Numbered from the stretch's first letter, positions 52,345 through 61,368 are shown. The stretch: 64,000 nucleotides of DNA from Saccharopolyspora indica (GCF_027853965.1 NZ_JAQGLB010000003.1:248001-312000), one strand, 5' to 3'. Notes: a model not told the origin generated them from the sequence alone. Numbers and translations: made by a program.

Positions 52345-53997
52345 ATGGCACATTCACGGCGCGCATTTCTGGCTGCTTCCGCGTCGATCGCCGTCGCGAC
52401 CCTGGCAGCTGGATGCTCGAGCAGGACGGCGGGCAACGCCGGCCAGCTCGGCGAGCCGAGGATCGGCGGCACGCTGATCTACCTCGAGCCGCAAACTTGG
52501 ACCTCGTTGTACCCGCCGTCGGCCGGCTTCTACGCCAACGGCGGCATCGTCAACAACATCACCGACCGGCTGCTCCACCAGAATCCGGAGACCCTCGAGC
52601 TCGAGCCGTGGATCGCCGCTGAGCTGCCGTCGGTGAACGAGGACGCGACCGAGTACACCTTCAAGCTGCGCAGGGGTGTCACGTATTCCGACGGAACGCC
52701 GCTGGACGCGGCCAACGTGGTGAAGAACTTCGACCTGTACGGCAGGGGCGATGCCGGCAAGGTGCTGACCGCGTCGGAGGCGATCAACAACTACGACCGC
52801 GGCGAGGTCGTCGACGAGCACACCGTCCGGTTCCACTTCAGCGCTCCGGCGCCGGGTTTCGCGCAAGCGACCTCGACGATCAACTCCGGTCTGCTGTCGA
52901 ATGCCACGCTGGCCAAGTCGAACAAGGGGTTCGGGCCGGGCAACGCCAAGTCGATCATCGGCAGCGGTCCGTTCGTGATCACCGAGGAGAAGGTGGGAAC
53001 GGAGCTCCGGCTGGCCGCGCGGCAGGACTACAGCTGGGCACCGCCCTCGTCGCCGCATCAGGGACGGCCGCTCCTCGACGAGATCAACGTCGTCGTCACC
53101 GGTGAGGACAGCGTTCGGGTCGGCACGGTCGTCGCTGGACAGGCGAACATCGCCCGGCAGATCGAAGCCCCCGACGAGCCCCAGTTCAGCACCGAAGAAC
53201 TCGCCTTGCACGTGGCGGCGACCAATGGCGTCAACAACGGGCTGAGCTTCCGGTTCCGCACCCCGCAGCTGTCCGACATCCGGGTTCGGCAGGCGATCAT
53301 CGCCGGCATCGACCGCCAGGCCATCGTCGACACGCTGTTCACCAAGAGCTATCCGCTGGCGACCGGCGCACTGGCCAGGACCGCGCTCGGCCACGTCGAC
53401 ACCTCGGCGAACTACGTCCACGATCCGGCGAAGGCCGCCGCCCTGCTCGACCAAGCCGGCTGGACGGCAGGGCCGGACAAGATCCGGGTGAAGGACGGTC
53501 GGCGACTCGCCTTGACCTTCAACGAAGCGTTGCCGCAGCCGCGGTCGAAGGAAGTCGTGACCTTGATCCAGGCGCAGCTCGCCAAGATCGGCATCCAGGT
53601 CGAGCTCTTCCCCGGTGACTACGCGGCGCAGACCGCGGCGGCGCTGGATCCGGACCAGATCCAGGTGTATCACTCGATGGTCGGCCGGGCCGACTTCGAC
53701 GTCCTCAAATCCCAGTACTCCTCCGAGAACCGCAATGCGCTGCTGAATCTCAACACCGACGAAGGCAGCACCGGCGACGGCGAACTGGAGGCGCGGCTCA
53801 GCGCCATCGCCTCCCGACCCACTGTCGAGCAACGGGAGCAGGCTTCGGCAGCGGCTCAGCAATGGCTCGCGGACCAGGCCTACATCCTGCCGATCTTCGA
53901 GGAGCCGCAGGTGTTCGGCCTGCGGGCCGAGGTTCGGGGGTTTGCGACGGAGTCAGTCGGCAGGCCGTCGTTCTACAGGACCTGGCTGAACGCCTGA
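52345..53997 (+). CDS. Substrate-binding lipoprotein (SBP_bac_5), system 2
   Basis: 550 residues from ATG 52345 (GAGAGG upstream). Twin-arginine-like SRRAFLAAS with lipobox LAAGC (lipid Cys24), so it may be Tat-exported. The binding fold includes TEYTFKLRRGVTYSDGTPL. Its operon partners place it with the KPN_01854-type binding proteins. It is a paralogue of the system 1 lipoprotein. Confidence 0.92.
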   Translation: MAHSRRAFLAASASIAVATLAAGCSSRTAGNAGQLGEPRIGGTLIYLEPQTWTSLYPPSAGFYANGGIVNNITDRLLHQNPETLELEPWIAAELPSVNEDATEYTFKLRRGVTYSDGTPLDAANVVKNFDLYGRGDAGKVLTASEAINNYDRGEVVDEHTVRFHFSAPAPGFAQATSTINSGLLSNATLAKSNKGFGPGNAKSIIGSGPFVITEEKVGTELRLAARQDYSWAPPSSPHQGRPLLDEINVVVTGEDSVRVGTVVAGQANIARQIEAPDEPQFSTEELALHVAATNGVNNGLSFRFRTPQLSDIRVRQAIIAGIDRQAIVDTLFTKSYPLATGALARTALGHVDTSANYVHDPAKAAALLDQAGWTAGPDKIRVKDGRRLALTFNEALPQPRSKEVVTLIQAQLAKIGIQVELFPGDYAAQTAAALDPDQIQVYHSMVGRADFDVLKSQYSSENRNALLNLNTDEGSTGDGELEARLSAIASRPTVEQREQASAAAQQWLADQAYILPIFEEPQVFGLRAEVRGFATESVGRPSFYRTWLNA

Positions 53998-54019
53998 GCG
54001 GGCCGGGGAGTTCGTCGAA

Positions 54020-54955
54020 ATGGGATATGTACTACAACGCGCCGGTCAGGCGATCATCGTCATGATACTGGCCTACACTGCGGCCTACCTCCTGCTGGCT
54101 GGACTACCTGGTGATGCGGTGCTGGCCCGATATGGCAGCCCGGAACTGGGGCTGTCGACCCAGCAGCTGCAGGAGATCCGCGCGTCTCTCGGTGCGGACG
54201 AGCCGCTGATCCAGCGCTACGCGGAGTCGGGGTTCTCCGTCCTGCGCGGCGATTTCGGGTTCTCCGTGCAGAGCGGGGCTGCGGTCTCGGACTTGATCAG
54301 CTCGGCGCTGCCGACAACGCTGGCGCTGGCCTTCCTCGGTCTGGCCGTGGCGATCGTCCTCGCCGTCGCCATCGCTGTCACCGCAACGTACGGCCGGGCG
54401 AGCTGGCTGCGCAGAACTGTCGCCGGCATCCCGGCTCTGTTCGTGTCGCTGCCGGTGTTCTGGATCGGGATCGTCCTGATCCAGATCGTCTCCTTCCAAC
54501 TCGGTCTGGTTCCGCTGATCGGCGCCGGCCCCGTGGAGTCCATGATCTTGCCGGTCGTGACCCTCGCGGTCCCGATCAGCGCACCGCTGGCCCAGATGCT
54601 GATCCGCAGCATCGACGAGGTGAAGATGATGCCGTTCGTCGCGGTCGTCCGCGCCCGGGGCGCGAGTACGGCCTGGCTGCTCTGGCGGACGGTGGGACGC
54701 AACGCCGTGCTGCCGGCGCTCACCATGGCGGGGCTGCTGTTCGGCGAGCTCGTCGGCGGCGCGGTGGTCACCGAAGCCGTCTTCGGGCGAAGCGGGATCG
54801 GTCAGCTCACCGCTCAGGCCGTCGCCAACCGGGACACCCCGGTGCTGCTGGCGGTCGTGGTGCTGTCGACGACTGCGTTCGTGACCATCAACCTGGTCGT
54901 CGATCTGCTGTATCCGGTGCTCGACCCGCGACTGCGGAGGCGAACGGACCGATGA
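54020..54955 (+). CDS. ABC importer permease (DppB type), system 2
   Basis: 311 residues from ATG 54020. Six spans, N-terminal LQRAGQAIIVMILAYTAAYLLL and EAA-type loop VVRARGASTAWLLWRTVGRN. It follows the binding-protein gene by 22 bases and overlaps the next permease as ATGA. Confidence 0.9.
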   Translation: MGYVLQRAGQAIIVMILAYTAAYLLLAGLPGDAVLARYGSPELGLSTQQLQEIRASLGADEPLIQRYAESGFSVLRGDFGFSVQSGAAVSDLISSALPTTLALAFLGLAVAIVLAVAIAVTATYGRASWLRRTVAGIPALFVSLPVFWIGIVLIQIVSFQLGLVPLIGAGPVESMILPVVTLAVPISAPLAQMLIRSIDEVKMMPFVAVVRARGASTAWLLWRTVGRNAVLPALTMAGLLFGELVGGAVVTEAVFGRSGIGQLTAQAVANRDTPVLLAVVVLSTTAFVTINLVVDLLYPVLDPRLRRRTDR

Positions 54956-55788
54956 GTACTGCTGCGTTGTCCCGCCCGAGCGCGCCCCACCGGTCGTGGT
55001 TTCGGCCCGGCACTGCGCTCGCGTTCGCGGTGATCGCGATCGCGCTGCTGTGGGCGCTCGTCCCTTCGCTGTTCACCTCGGTCAGCCCGACCGAGACAGC
55101 GGCACCAGCCTTGCGCCCGCCGAGCGCCGAGCACTGGTTCGGCACCGATTCGACCGGTCGCGACGTGTTCGCCCGCGTGGTGCACGGCGCCTCGCACTCG
55201 ATCAGCGGCGCGCTGATCGCCGTCCTGGTCGGACTGACCATCGGCACCGCCGTCGGCGTCACCGCCGGCGCGATCGGCCGCATCGTCGACGACGTGCTGA
55301 TGCGACTCGTCGACGTCCTGCTCGCCATACCGACGTTGCTGCTGTCCCTCAGCGTCGTCATCGTGCTCGGCTTCGGCACCACCAATGCCGCGATCGCCGT
55401 CGGCGTGACGTCGGTCGCGGTGTTCGCCCGGCTCGCCCGGTCCAGCGTGATCGGCGTGCGAGTGACCGAGTACGTCGAGGCCGGCTACGGATCAGGTGGG
55501 AGCTTCCTCGGCGTGTTGTGGCGGCACATCCTGCCGAACTCGATCACCCCGGTCATCGCGTTGGCCGCGTTGCAGTTCGGATCGGCCATCCTGCAGATCT
55601 CCACCCTGGGCTTCCTCGGCTACGGCGCACCGCCGCCGACACCGGAGTGGGGCCTGCTGATCGCGGAAGGCCGCGATTACCTGGCGACCGCGTGGTGGCT
55701 GACCGCGCTGCCGGGGCTGGTCGTCGCCCTGGTGGTGCTGGCGACGAACCTGCTCAGCCGCGCGATCCAGCGAGAGGAATCCCGATGA
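54952..55788 (+). CDS. ABC importer permease (DppC type), system 2
   Basis: 278 residues. FGTDSTGRDVFARVVHGAS and the loop EAGYGSGGSFLGVLWRHILPN identify the DppC family. ATGA coupling to both neighbours. Confidence 0.9.
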   Translation: MSTAALSRPSAPHRSWFRPGTALAFAVIAIALLWALVPSLFTSVSPTETAAPALRPPSAEHWFGTDSTGRDVFARVVHGASHSISGALIAVLVGLTIGTAVGVTAGAIGRIVDDVLMRLVDVLLAIPTLLLSLSVVIVLGFGTTNAAIAVGVTSVAVFARLARSSVIGVRVTEYVEAGYGSGGSFLGVLWRHILPNSITPVIALAALQFGSAILQISTLGFLGYGAPPPTPEWGLLIAEGRDYLATAWWLTALPGLVVALVVLATNLLSRAIQREESR

Positions 55789-57410
55789 CTGCTGTGCAGG
55801 TGGCCCCAGCGCTGCTGGAGGTTCGCGATCTCGCCGTGCAGTACCACGCGGCGGGCGGCCCGGTGACCGCGGTCGACGGTGTGTCGTTGGACGTCCGGGT
55901 CGGCGAGATCACCGCGCTGGTCGGCGAGTCCGGGTCCGGGAAGTCCAGCGTGGCGCAGTCGATCATCGGGCTGCTCCCGGCCAACGGGCGCGTCACCGGC
56001 GGCCGGATCACCTTGCGGGGAACCGATCTGGTGGGTCTGCCCGAACGGCAGTGGCGCGGCATCCGTGGCGCGAAGATCGGGCTCGTCCCGCAGGACCCGG
56101 GCAGTTCGCTCAACCCGGTCGCCACCATCGGAGCGAGCGTCGGCGAGGCGCTGCGGATCCACGGCTGGCGGGACCGGCGCAAGATCCGGGCACGGGTGCT
56201 CGAGCTCCTCGAACAGGTCGACCTCGACGATCCGGAAACCCGAGCCCGGCAGTACCCGCACGAACTGTCCGGCGGTATGCGACAACGGGTGCTGATCGCG
56301 GCGGCGCTGGCGCTGGAGCCGCAGCTGGTGATCGCCGACGAACCCACCAGTGCGCTGGACGTGACGGTGCAGAGCCACGTGCTCGACCTGCTCGACCGGC
56401 TGCGCACCGAGACCGGCACCGGGGTGCTGCTCATCACCCACGATCTCGCGGTCGCCGCGGACCGCGCGGACTCGATCGTGGTGATGCGAGACGGCATCGT
56501 CCGGGAATCCGGGCCGGCGCCGGAGGTGCTGACGAACCCGTCGGACGACTACACCCGGACGCTGCTCACCGACGCGCCGTCGCTGACCGCGGTCGTCGAA
56601 CGCCGCCGGCCGCCGGTCCACGACGACGCTGTTCCCCTGGTCGAGGTCACCGGCCTGCGGCAGGAGTTCCGGCGGCCGGGCCGGGCACCGCTGGTCGCGG
56701 TCGACGACGTGTCCTTCACCGTCGCCCGCGGCACCACGCACGCCTTGGTCGGTGAATCGGGCTCGGGCAAGACGACGACCGGCCGCAGCATCGCCGGTTT
56801 CAACCGTCCGACGGCGGGCAGCATCCGGATCGGGGACACCGACGTGCTTGCGCAGCGCTCGTGGCGATCGTTCCGCCGGATCGCGCAACTGGTGTACCAG
56901 AACCCGTTCGGGTCTCTCGATCCCCGGCAGCCGGTTGCCGACATCATCGCCGAGCCGTTGCGCAACTTCCGGATCGGCACCAGGATCGAGCAGGACGAAC
57001 GGGTCGCCCACCACCTCGAACGGGTCTCGCTCTCCCCTGACATCGGCAAGCGCCGGCCCCGCGAACTCTCGGGCGGCCAGCGGCAGCGGGTCGCCATCGC
57101 CCGGGCGTTGATCATCGAGCCGGAGCTGGTGGTCCTCGACGAGGCGGTGTCCGCACTCGACGTCACGGTCCAGGCGCAGATCCTGCGGCTGCTGGCCGAG
57201 TTGCAGGCCGAGCTGTCCCTGACCTACGTCTTCATCTCCCACGATCTGGCGGTGGTGCGGCAGATCGCCGACACCGTGTCGGTGCTGCGACACGGCCGCC
57301 AGATCGAGTACGGCGCGACCGATGAGGTCTTCACCCGCGCCGAGCAGCCCTACACGCGACAGCTGATCGCGGCGATCCCCGGAACGAGGCTCGGCACCCG
57401 TGCCGGGTAA
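55785..57410 (+). CDS. Fused dual ATPase (DppD-DppF) of ABC importer, system 2
   Basis: 541 residues from ATG 55785, overlapping the permease stop. Two Walker A motifs (GESGSGKSS and GESGSGKTT), signatures LSGGMRQRV and LSGGQRQRV, and two Walker B segments (IADEPTSALD and LDEAVSALD). The second Walker B has Ala where most have Pro after the Glu. Same fused architecture as system 1. Confidence 0.93.
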   Translation: MTAVQVAPALLEVRDLAVQYHAAGGPVTAVDGVSLDVRVGEITALVGESGSGKSSVAQSIIGLLPANGRVTGGRITLRGTDLVGLPERQWRGIRGAKIGLVPQDPGSSLNPVATIGASVGEALRIHGWRDRRKIRARVLELLEQVDLDDPETRARQYPHELSGGMRQRVLIAAALALEPQLVIADEPTSALDVTVQSHVLDLLDRLRTETGTGVLLITHDLAVAADRADSIVVMRDGIVRESGPAPEVLTNPSDDYTRTLLTDAPSLTAVVERRRPPVHDDAVPLVEVTGLRQEFRRPGRAPLVAVDDVSFTVARGTTHALVGESGSGKTTTGRSIAGFNRPTAGSIRIGDTDVLAQRSWRSFRRIAQLVYQNPFGSLDPRQPVADIIAEPLRNFRIGTRIEQDERVAHHLERVSLSPDIGKRRPRELSGGQRQRVAIARALIIEPELVVLDEAVSALDVTVQAQILRLLAELQAELSLTYVFISHDLAVVRQIADTVSVLRHGRQIEYGATDEVFTRAEQPYTRQLIAAIPGTRLGTRAG

Positions 57411-57449
57411 GCGACGCCGACCAGCAAGTCACCACGGAGAAAGGCCCCC

Positions 57450-58517
57450 ATGCCGCCCAGAATCGGCTTCTTCACCCGGCTCCTCGAACGAGCCACCCCG
57501 GCCGAGCGCTACCGGTTCGCGCTGGAACAGATCTGCCACGCCGAACGGTTCGGTTTCGCCTCGGCCTGGGTCGCCCAGCACCACTTCGACGCGGACGAAG
57601 GCGGACTGCCGTCCCCGTTCGTGCTGCTCGCCGCGGCCGCGGAGCGGACGTCGGAGATCGCGCTGTCCACCGGAGTCGTCACGCTGCCGATCGACGACCC
57701 CCTCCGCGCGGCCGAGGACGCCAGCGTGCTGGACGCGCTCAGCGGCGGCCGGGTCCAGCTCGGCGTCGCCGCCGGGGGCACGCCTTCGTCCTTCGCGCCG
57801 TTCGGCCGGGAGCCCGAGCGCCGGCGAGAGCTGTTCGCCGATCACTTCACCGTCTTACTCGACGCGCTGACCGGCCGGGAGGTCCGGGGAACCCGGTCCC
57901 AGATCTACCCGCCGGCCACCGACCTGGCGCAGCGGATCTGGCAGGCGACCTTCTCCGTCGACGGCGGTCGCCGGGCCGGCGAACGCGGTGACGGTCTGAT
58001 GCTCTCGCGCACCCAACCACGCCCGGCCGACGCACCCGACCTGCCGTTGGAAGCGCTGCAGCTGCCCATCATCGACGCCTACCGGACAGCGCTGCCGGCA
58101 GGTGCTCCCGCCCGGGTGCTGGCATCCCGCACGGCTCTCGTCGTGGACCCGCGGAACCGGGACCTGGCCCACGAGCTGGCGGAGGACGGCCTGCGCCGGC
58201 TCGCCGGAACGTTCCTGGGCGCCGAAGCGGCTGGCCTCGACATCGAGGCCTTGATCCGGGTCACCGACACCCACGTCGGCACGGTCGACGAGGTCGCCGA
58301 TTCGCTGGCCGCCGACAACACCTTGCAGCAGGCCAGCGACATCGCCTTCCAAGTGCATTCCATCGATGCGTCGCACGAACTCACGCTGCGGTCGCTGGAA
58401 CTGCTGGCCACCGAGGTCGCGCCCCGCCTCGGCTGGAGCACTGGGGCCGCGGCTTCCCGCGGTCTGCACCGTGCCCACCGCCCGGACGACAACACCGACG
58501 AAAGCAAGGACGCATGA
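57450..58517 (+). CDS. FMN-dependent luciferase-like monooxygenase, KPN_01858-like
   Basis: 355 residues of luciferase-like barrel: GFASAWVAQHHFDADEGGLPSP, EIALSTGVVTLPIDDPLRAAED and GGRVQLGVAAGGTPSSF. Sits between the importer and two AhpD-fold genes, the order of the KPN_01854-01858/Avi_7169-7170 system. It probably oxidises the imported compound with reduced FMN. ATGA coupling to the next gene. Confidence 0.87.
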   Translation: MPPRIGFFTRLLERATPAERYRFALEQICHAERFGFASAWVAQHHFDADEGGLPSPFVLLAAAAERTSEIALSTGVVTLPIDDPLRAAEDASVLDALSGGRVQLGVAAGGTPSSFAPFGREPERRRELFADHFTVLLDALTGREVRGTRSQIYPPATDLAQRIWQATFSVDGGRRAGERGDGLMLSRTQPRPADAPDLPLEALQLPIIDAYRTALPAGAPARVLASRTALVVDPRNRDLAHELAEDGLRRLAGTFLGAEAAGLDIEALIRVTDTHVGTVDEVADSLAADNTLQQASDIAFQVHSIDASHELTLRSLELLATEVAPRLGWSTGAAASRGLHRAHRPDDNTDESKDA

Positions 58518-59137
58518 CTCACCCGGCCGACATCATCGACCTGCTGGCGGGCATCACCCCGGACAGTCCACTGGCAGCTCTGAGACAGCAGCGACGCCAA
58601 ACCTGGGAACAGGCCCAACGCAGCTTCACCGCACTGTTCGAACCGGCCGATGCGGGGAGCTTCCCGCTGCGGGAGCGCTACGCAATCGCGGCGTTCGAAG
58701 CCGACCTGCACGACTTCGCCCCGGCCACCGCGTTCTACCAAGACCTGCTCACCGACGAGGCACCGGAGTTCACCGATGCCGTGAAGACGGCAGCAGCGGA
58801 GGCGCGGAGCACCGGCCCGTACGGCGAATACCGCGAGCCCGGCCTAGCCGGCGAAAGCGCGCCCGGCCCGGTTTGGCGCCCCGACGACCACGTCACCGCC
58901 GCAGTCGGTCGCCGGGTCTCCGCGGCACTTGCCCACACCCATCTGCTGGTCTATCGCCCCCGCGAGGCGGGGCCGGGCGATCTGCAGGCTCTGGTCGATG
59001 CCGGATGGAATGCCGACGACATCGTCCGGTTGTCCCAACTGATCGCATTCCTGGCATTCCAGCTGCGGGCCGCAGCAGGCCTTCGAGCGCTCGCACGAAC
59101 GACGTCCGCCCGCCCCGGCGAAGGAGACCCCCGATGA
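58514..59137 (+). CDS. CMD-domain protein, Avi_7170-like
   Basis: 207 residues of all-helical carboxymuconolactone-decarboxylase fold (ADIIDLLAGITPDSPLAAL at the start, VDAGWNADDIVRLSQLIAFLAFQLR at the end). The CxxC pair of AhpD is absent in this copy. Coupled to the monooxygenase upstream and the AhpD-like gene downstream by 4-base overlaps. Confidence 0.83.
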   Translation: MTHPADIIDLLAGITPDSPLAALRQQRRQTWEQAQRSFTALFEPADAGSFPLRERYAIAAFEADLHDFAPATAFYQDLLTDEAPEFTDAVKTAAAEARSTGPYGEYREPGLAGESAPGPVWRPDDHVTAAVGRRVSAALAHTHLLVYRPREAGPGDLQALVDAGWNADDIVRLSQLIAFLAFQLRAAAGLRALARTTSARPGEGDPR

Positions 59138-59742
59138 ACGCGCCCGTCACCGAAAACCCGGATCTGCATCGGCCGGATCGCTTCACCCAGGACCGGCTCA
59201 GCTGGGTGCCATGGCTGGCGCCGGTGGAAGAAGCAGAGCTCAGTGACGCTCAGCGCGACGCACTCGTCGAACCCGGCCGGGCGAAGCATCCGTACTTCCG
59301 CCTGCTGGCCCGCGATCCCGACGCACTCCGGGCACGCACCCTGACCGACTTCGACATTTTCCACAACACCACCGGCGGAATCGGACGCGCCGAGCGCGAA
59401 CTCTCCGCGACGGCCGCCTCCCGGCAGAACGGCTGCGTCTTCTGCGCCTCCGTGCATTCCGCCGCCGCGACCCGGGAGTCCGGCCGAACCGACGACGTCC
59501 AGCGCCTCCTGGACGAAGGCGTCGACGCCGACCTCGGCGACGAACGGTGGAACGCCATCGCGGCAGCGGCCTCCGCGCTCACCCGGACGCCGTCAGCATT
59601 CGGCACCGCCGAGATCGAACGTCTCCGCTCAGCCGGGCTCGACGACGCCGAGATCGTCGATGTGATCAACAGCGCGGCCTTCTTCAACTGGGCCAATCGA
59701 CTGATGCTCTCGCTCGGCGAGCCCGAGGTGCCGCGCCGATGA
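59134..59742 (+). CDS. Alkylhydroperoxidase-domain protein, Avi_7169-like
   Basis: 202 residues from ATG 59134. The AhpD redox motif is Cys101-Val-Phe-Cys104 with His108, in NGCVFCASVHS. It may reduce a peroxide or thiol intermediate produced by the monooxygenase. Tightly coupled on both sides. Confidence 0.87.
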   Translation: MNAPVTENPDLHRPDRFTQDRLSWVPWLAPVEEAELSDAQRDALVEPGRAKHPYFRLLARDPDALRARTLTDFDIFHNTTGGIGRAERELSATAASRQNGCVFCASVHSAAATRESGRTDDVQRLLDEGVDADLGDERWNAIAAAASALTRTPSAFGTAEIERLRSAGLDDAEIVDVINSAAFFNWANRLMLSLGEPEVPRR

Positions 59743-60383
59743 GCATCCCGCGACTTCTCGATCACGTGGTCATCGCAGGTCCCGATCTCGCCGATCTGGT
59801 GAACTGGTTCGCCGAGCGCACCGGAGTCACCGCCGCTCCCGGCGGTGTCCACCCGAGGGGAACGGCGAACGCGTTGATCGCCCTCACCATCGGCGGTCTC
59901 CGGGGGCCTCAGTACATCGAGCTGATCGGCCCGGACCCGGGCTCCGAGCTGATACCGGACGTCTTCGGCATCGCCGACCTCGACCGGCCGCGAATCGTCA
60001 CCTACGCGATCCGTCCAGACGACATCGACGCGACCGTCGCCCGGGCCAGGAACAACGGCTACGACCCGGGCGACGTGACCGACCTTTCCCGACGCACGCC
60101 AGACGGCGATCTGCTGGAGTGGCGACTGGCGCGCGGTGACGGCTCACGGCCGGACGTGCCATTTCTGATCGACTGGGGACACACCCCGCACCCCGGCCTA
60201 GCGGACGTACCGGCGCTCGAACTGCTGTCTCTGCAGAGGATCGAACCCGACCCCGAGCCCACCCACCGCGCAGTAGCCGCACACGGCTTGGAAGCGAGTG
60301 CGGTGGCCGACACGATCACCGGCTCCCCCGCCGGATTCCGGCTCGAACTACAACACCCGGACGGCACGCACATCACGCTCTGA
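59739..60383 (+). CDS. VOC/glyoxalase-like protein
   Basis: 214 residues from ATG 59739 (ATGA overlap). RLLDHVVIAGPDLADLVNWFAERTG is the first glyoxalase-type beta-alpha-beta unit, and the later GHTPHPGLADVPALELLSLQ begins the second half. Resembles the PF13468 glyoxalase-like group. Last gene of the operon; its role is unknown. Confidence 0.83.
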   Translation: MSIPRLLDHVVIAGPDLADLVNWFAERTGVTAAPGGVHPRGTANALIALTIGGLRGPQYIELIGPDPGSELIPDVFGIADLDRPRIVTYAIRPDDIDATVARARNNGYDPGDVTDLSRRTPDGDLLEWRLARGDGSRPDVPFLIDWGHTPHPGLADVPALELLSLQRIEPDPEPTHRAVAAHGLEASAVADTITGSPAGFRLELQHPDGTHITL

Positions 60384-60396
60384 TCACCAGGCTCGA

Positions 60397-60445
60397 ATCG
60401 ATCACCGAAGGTCCACACCGAACGCAGAAGTGCCCGCTGCTGATG
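60397..60445. repeat. Truncated copy of the tRNA-Pro downstream flank (scar E)
   Basis: CGATCACCGAAGGTCCACACCG matches the flank at 51808 with one difference, and the next bases (AACGCAGAAGTGCCCGCTG) resemble the left terminator arm at 61081. The copy is then cut off by a transposase fragment. No tRNA sequence remains. Confidence 0.5.
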
Positions 60446-60541
60446 AACCTGGTTGATCGGACGCCCCGAGGAGCGCACCAGCTCCACCGCGTCACGCCGA
60501 AACTCCTCGGAATACTTCGATGGCCGTCCCCACCGGAACAC
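60443..60541 (-). pseudogene. IS3-type transposase OrfA N-terminal fragment
   Basis: The minus-strand frame reads RWGRPSKYSEEFRRDAVELV and RSSGRPINQV, the helix-turn-helix start of IS3-family OrfA proteins. It breaks after about 33 codons. No inverted repeats or OrfB remain. Confidence 0.6.
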
Positions 60542-60594
60542 TCCTTCCCCTGGACCTCAAGATCCAGTATCAGGGTGTCCACACCCACGGGGGA

Positions 60595-60801
60595 AGCTCA
60601 CCACACAGCCACAAAACCTGGCTCATCAGCGACGGCATCCCTGAAGTAGCCCAAGCCCGCCGTCTCGGACATCGACTCCCCGACAAAGTCCAAGACATCT
60701 ACTCCCACATCGCCCCCGAAACCGACGAACAGCTCCTCACCGCTCTCCAACACCGCTGGACCCAAACCCAACAGAACCACGAATCCGACACCCCGCCCTG
60801 A
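60595..60801 (+). pseudogene. Tyrosine integrase C-terminal fragment
   Basis: The frame carries HSHKTWLISDGIPEVAQARR, LGHRLPDKVQDIYSHIAPE, that is the box II HxxR-like region, the second conserved His and the nucleophilic Tyr of phage-type integrases. The N-terminal three quarters are gone and there is no start. It lies 270 bases from att scar D, where an integrase gene is expected. Confidence 0.65.
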
Positions 60802-61068
60802 CCCCTTGACCAGCGAGGAAGCCCCACCGCCATCCGCGCCGGAACCTCTCCTCACGCAACGCGGCCCACGCCGAAGCACCCAACCAGCCCTACCATCACT
60901 GACCTGCTGAAACAGTGCAGACCTTAATCCACAAACCCCGCTGGACAAGCCGAACGAAAGTTCGACCGCGCCGACCGGAACGCGACCTCATTCCACCCCG
61001 GACAAAGATCGCGACTCCCAAAATCCTCCCAAAAACGCACTAACAGCCACAGTGGACGATCCACAACA
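60802..61068. other. Gap between integrase relic and att scar D
   Basis: No supported gene, promoter or repeat in this stretch beyond AT-richer tracts. Confidence 0.35.
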
Positions 61069-61183
61069 GATCCACACCACAACGCCGAAAAGCCCGTTGA
61101 CCTGCACTAACGTGCCGATCAACGGGCTTTTCGCTCCGTCGGGATGACAGGATTTGAACCTGCGACCCCTTGACCCCCAGTAC
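61069..61183 (-). repeat. tRNA-Pro(GGG) 3' half and flank (att site D)
   Basis: On the minus strand this reads ACTGGGGGTCAAGG through the T-arm (GGTTCAAATCC) to the acceptor end TCATCCCGAC, which is the 3' half of a tRNA-Pro(GGG) starting inside its anticodon loop. Identity to a tRNA ends exactly at loop position 32/33, and no 5' half follows. It is the least decayed copy and probably marks the left border of the element that begins here. Confidence 0.72.
61087..61132. terminator. Bidirectional terminator next to att site D
   Basis: Perfect 10-bp stem AGCCCGTTGA (61091-61100) and TCAACGGGCT (61119-61128), with GAAAA on the left and TTTTC on the right, so it can stop transcription both ways. 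It corresponds to the terminator downstream of the tRNA-Pro gene. Confidence 0.7.
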
Positions 61184-61227
61184 TTCGGGTAGTCCGCGAG
61201 CTGGGAAAACGGCCTCTCCCCTGGTTT

Positions 61228-61294
61228 CTCGCGTCCCTGCCGACATGGGGCTTGCTGCCGTGCCCCTCGCGTCCTGGTCCCTGGCTGGTCCCTG
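61228..61294. repeat. Short direct repeats beside att site D
   Basis: CTCGCGTCC occurs at 61228 and 61266, and CTGGTCCCTG at 61274-61283 and 61285-61294. They lie 45-115 bases inside the presumed element border, where integrase arm-type sites are found in related elements. Also part of the non-coding stretch to 61368. Confidence 0.3.
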
Positions 61295-61368
61295 TCGGGA
61301 GGCGTACCGGACGGATGCACTTCCGCGAGACCCGGGAGCGTTGGAGGTGACCCCCGGGACAGTTCCCG

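Noticed and set aside
61138-61214. A complete tRNA-Pro gene
   Set aside because: The 5' half (acceptor 5' strand, D-arm, 5' anticodon stem) is absent; sequence diverges in the anticodon loop.
61040-61246. Minus-strand open frames over the tRNA repeats (with counterparts at 51696-51992 and 16832-17806) that share near-identical residues
   Set aside because: The shared residues come from translating the tRNA-Pro 3' end and terminator. They are not conserved proteins.
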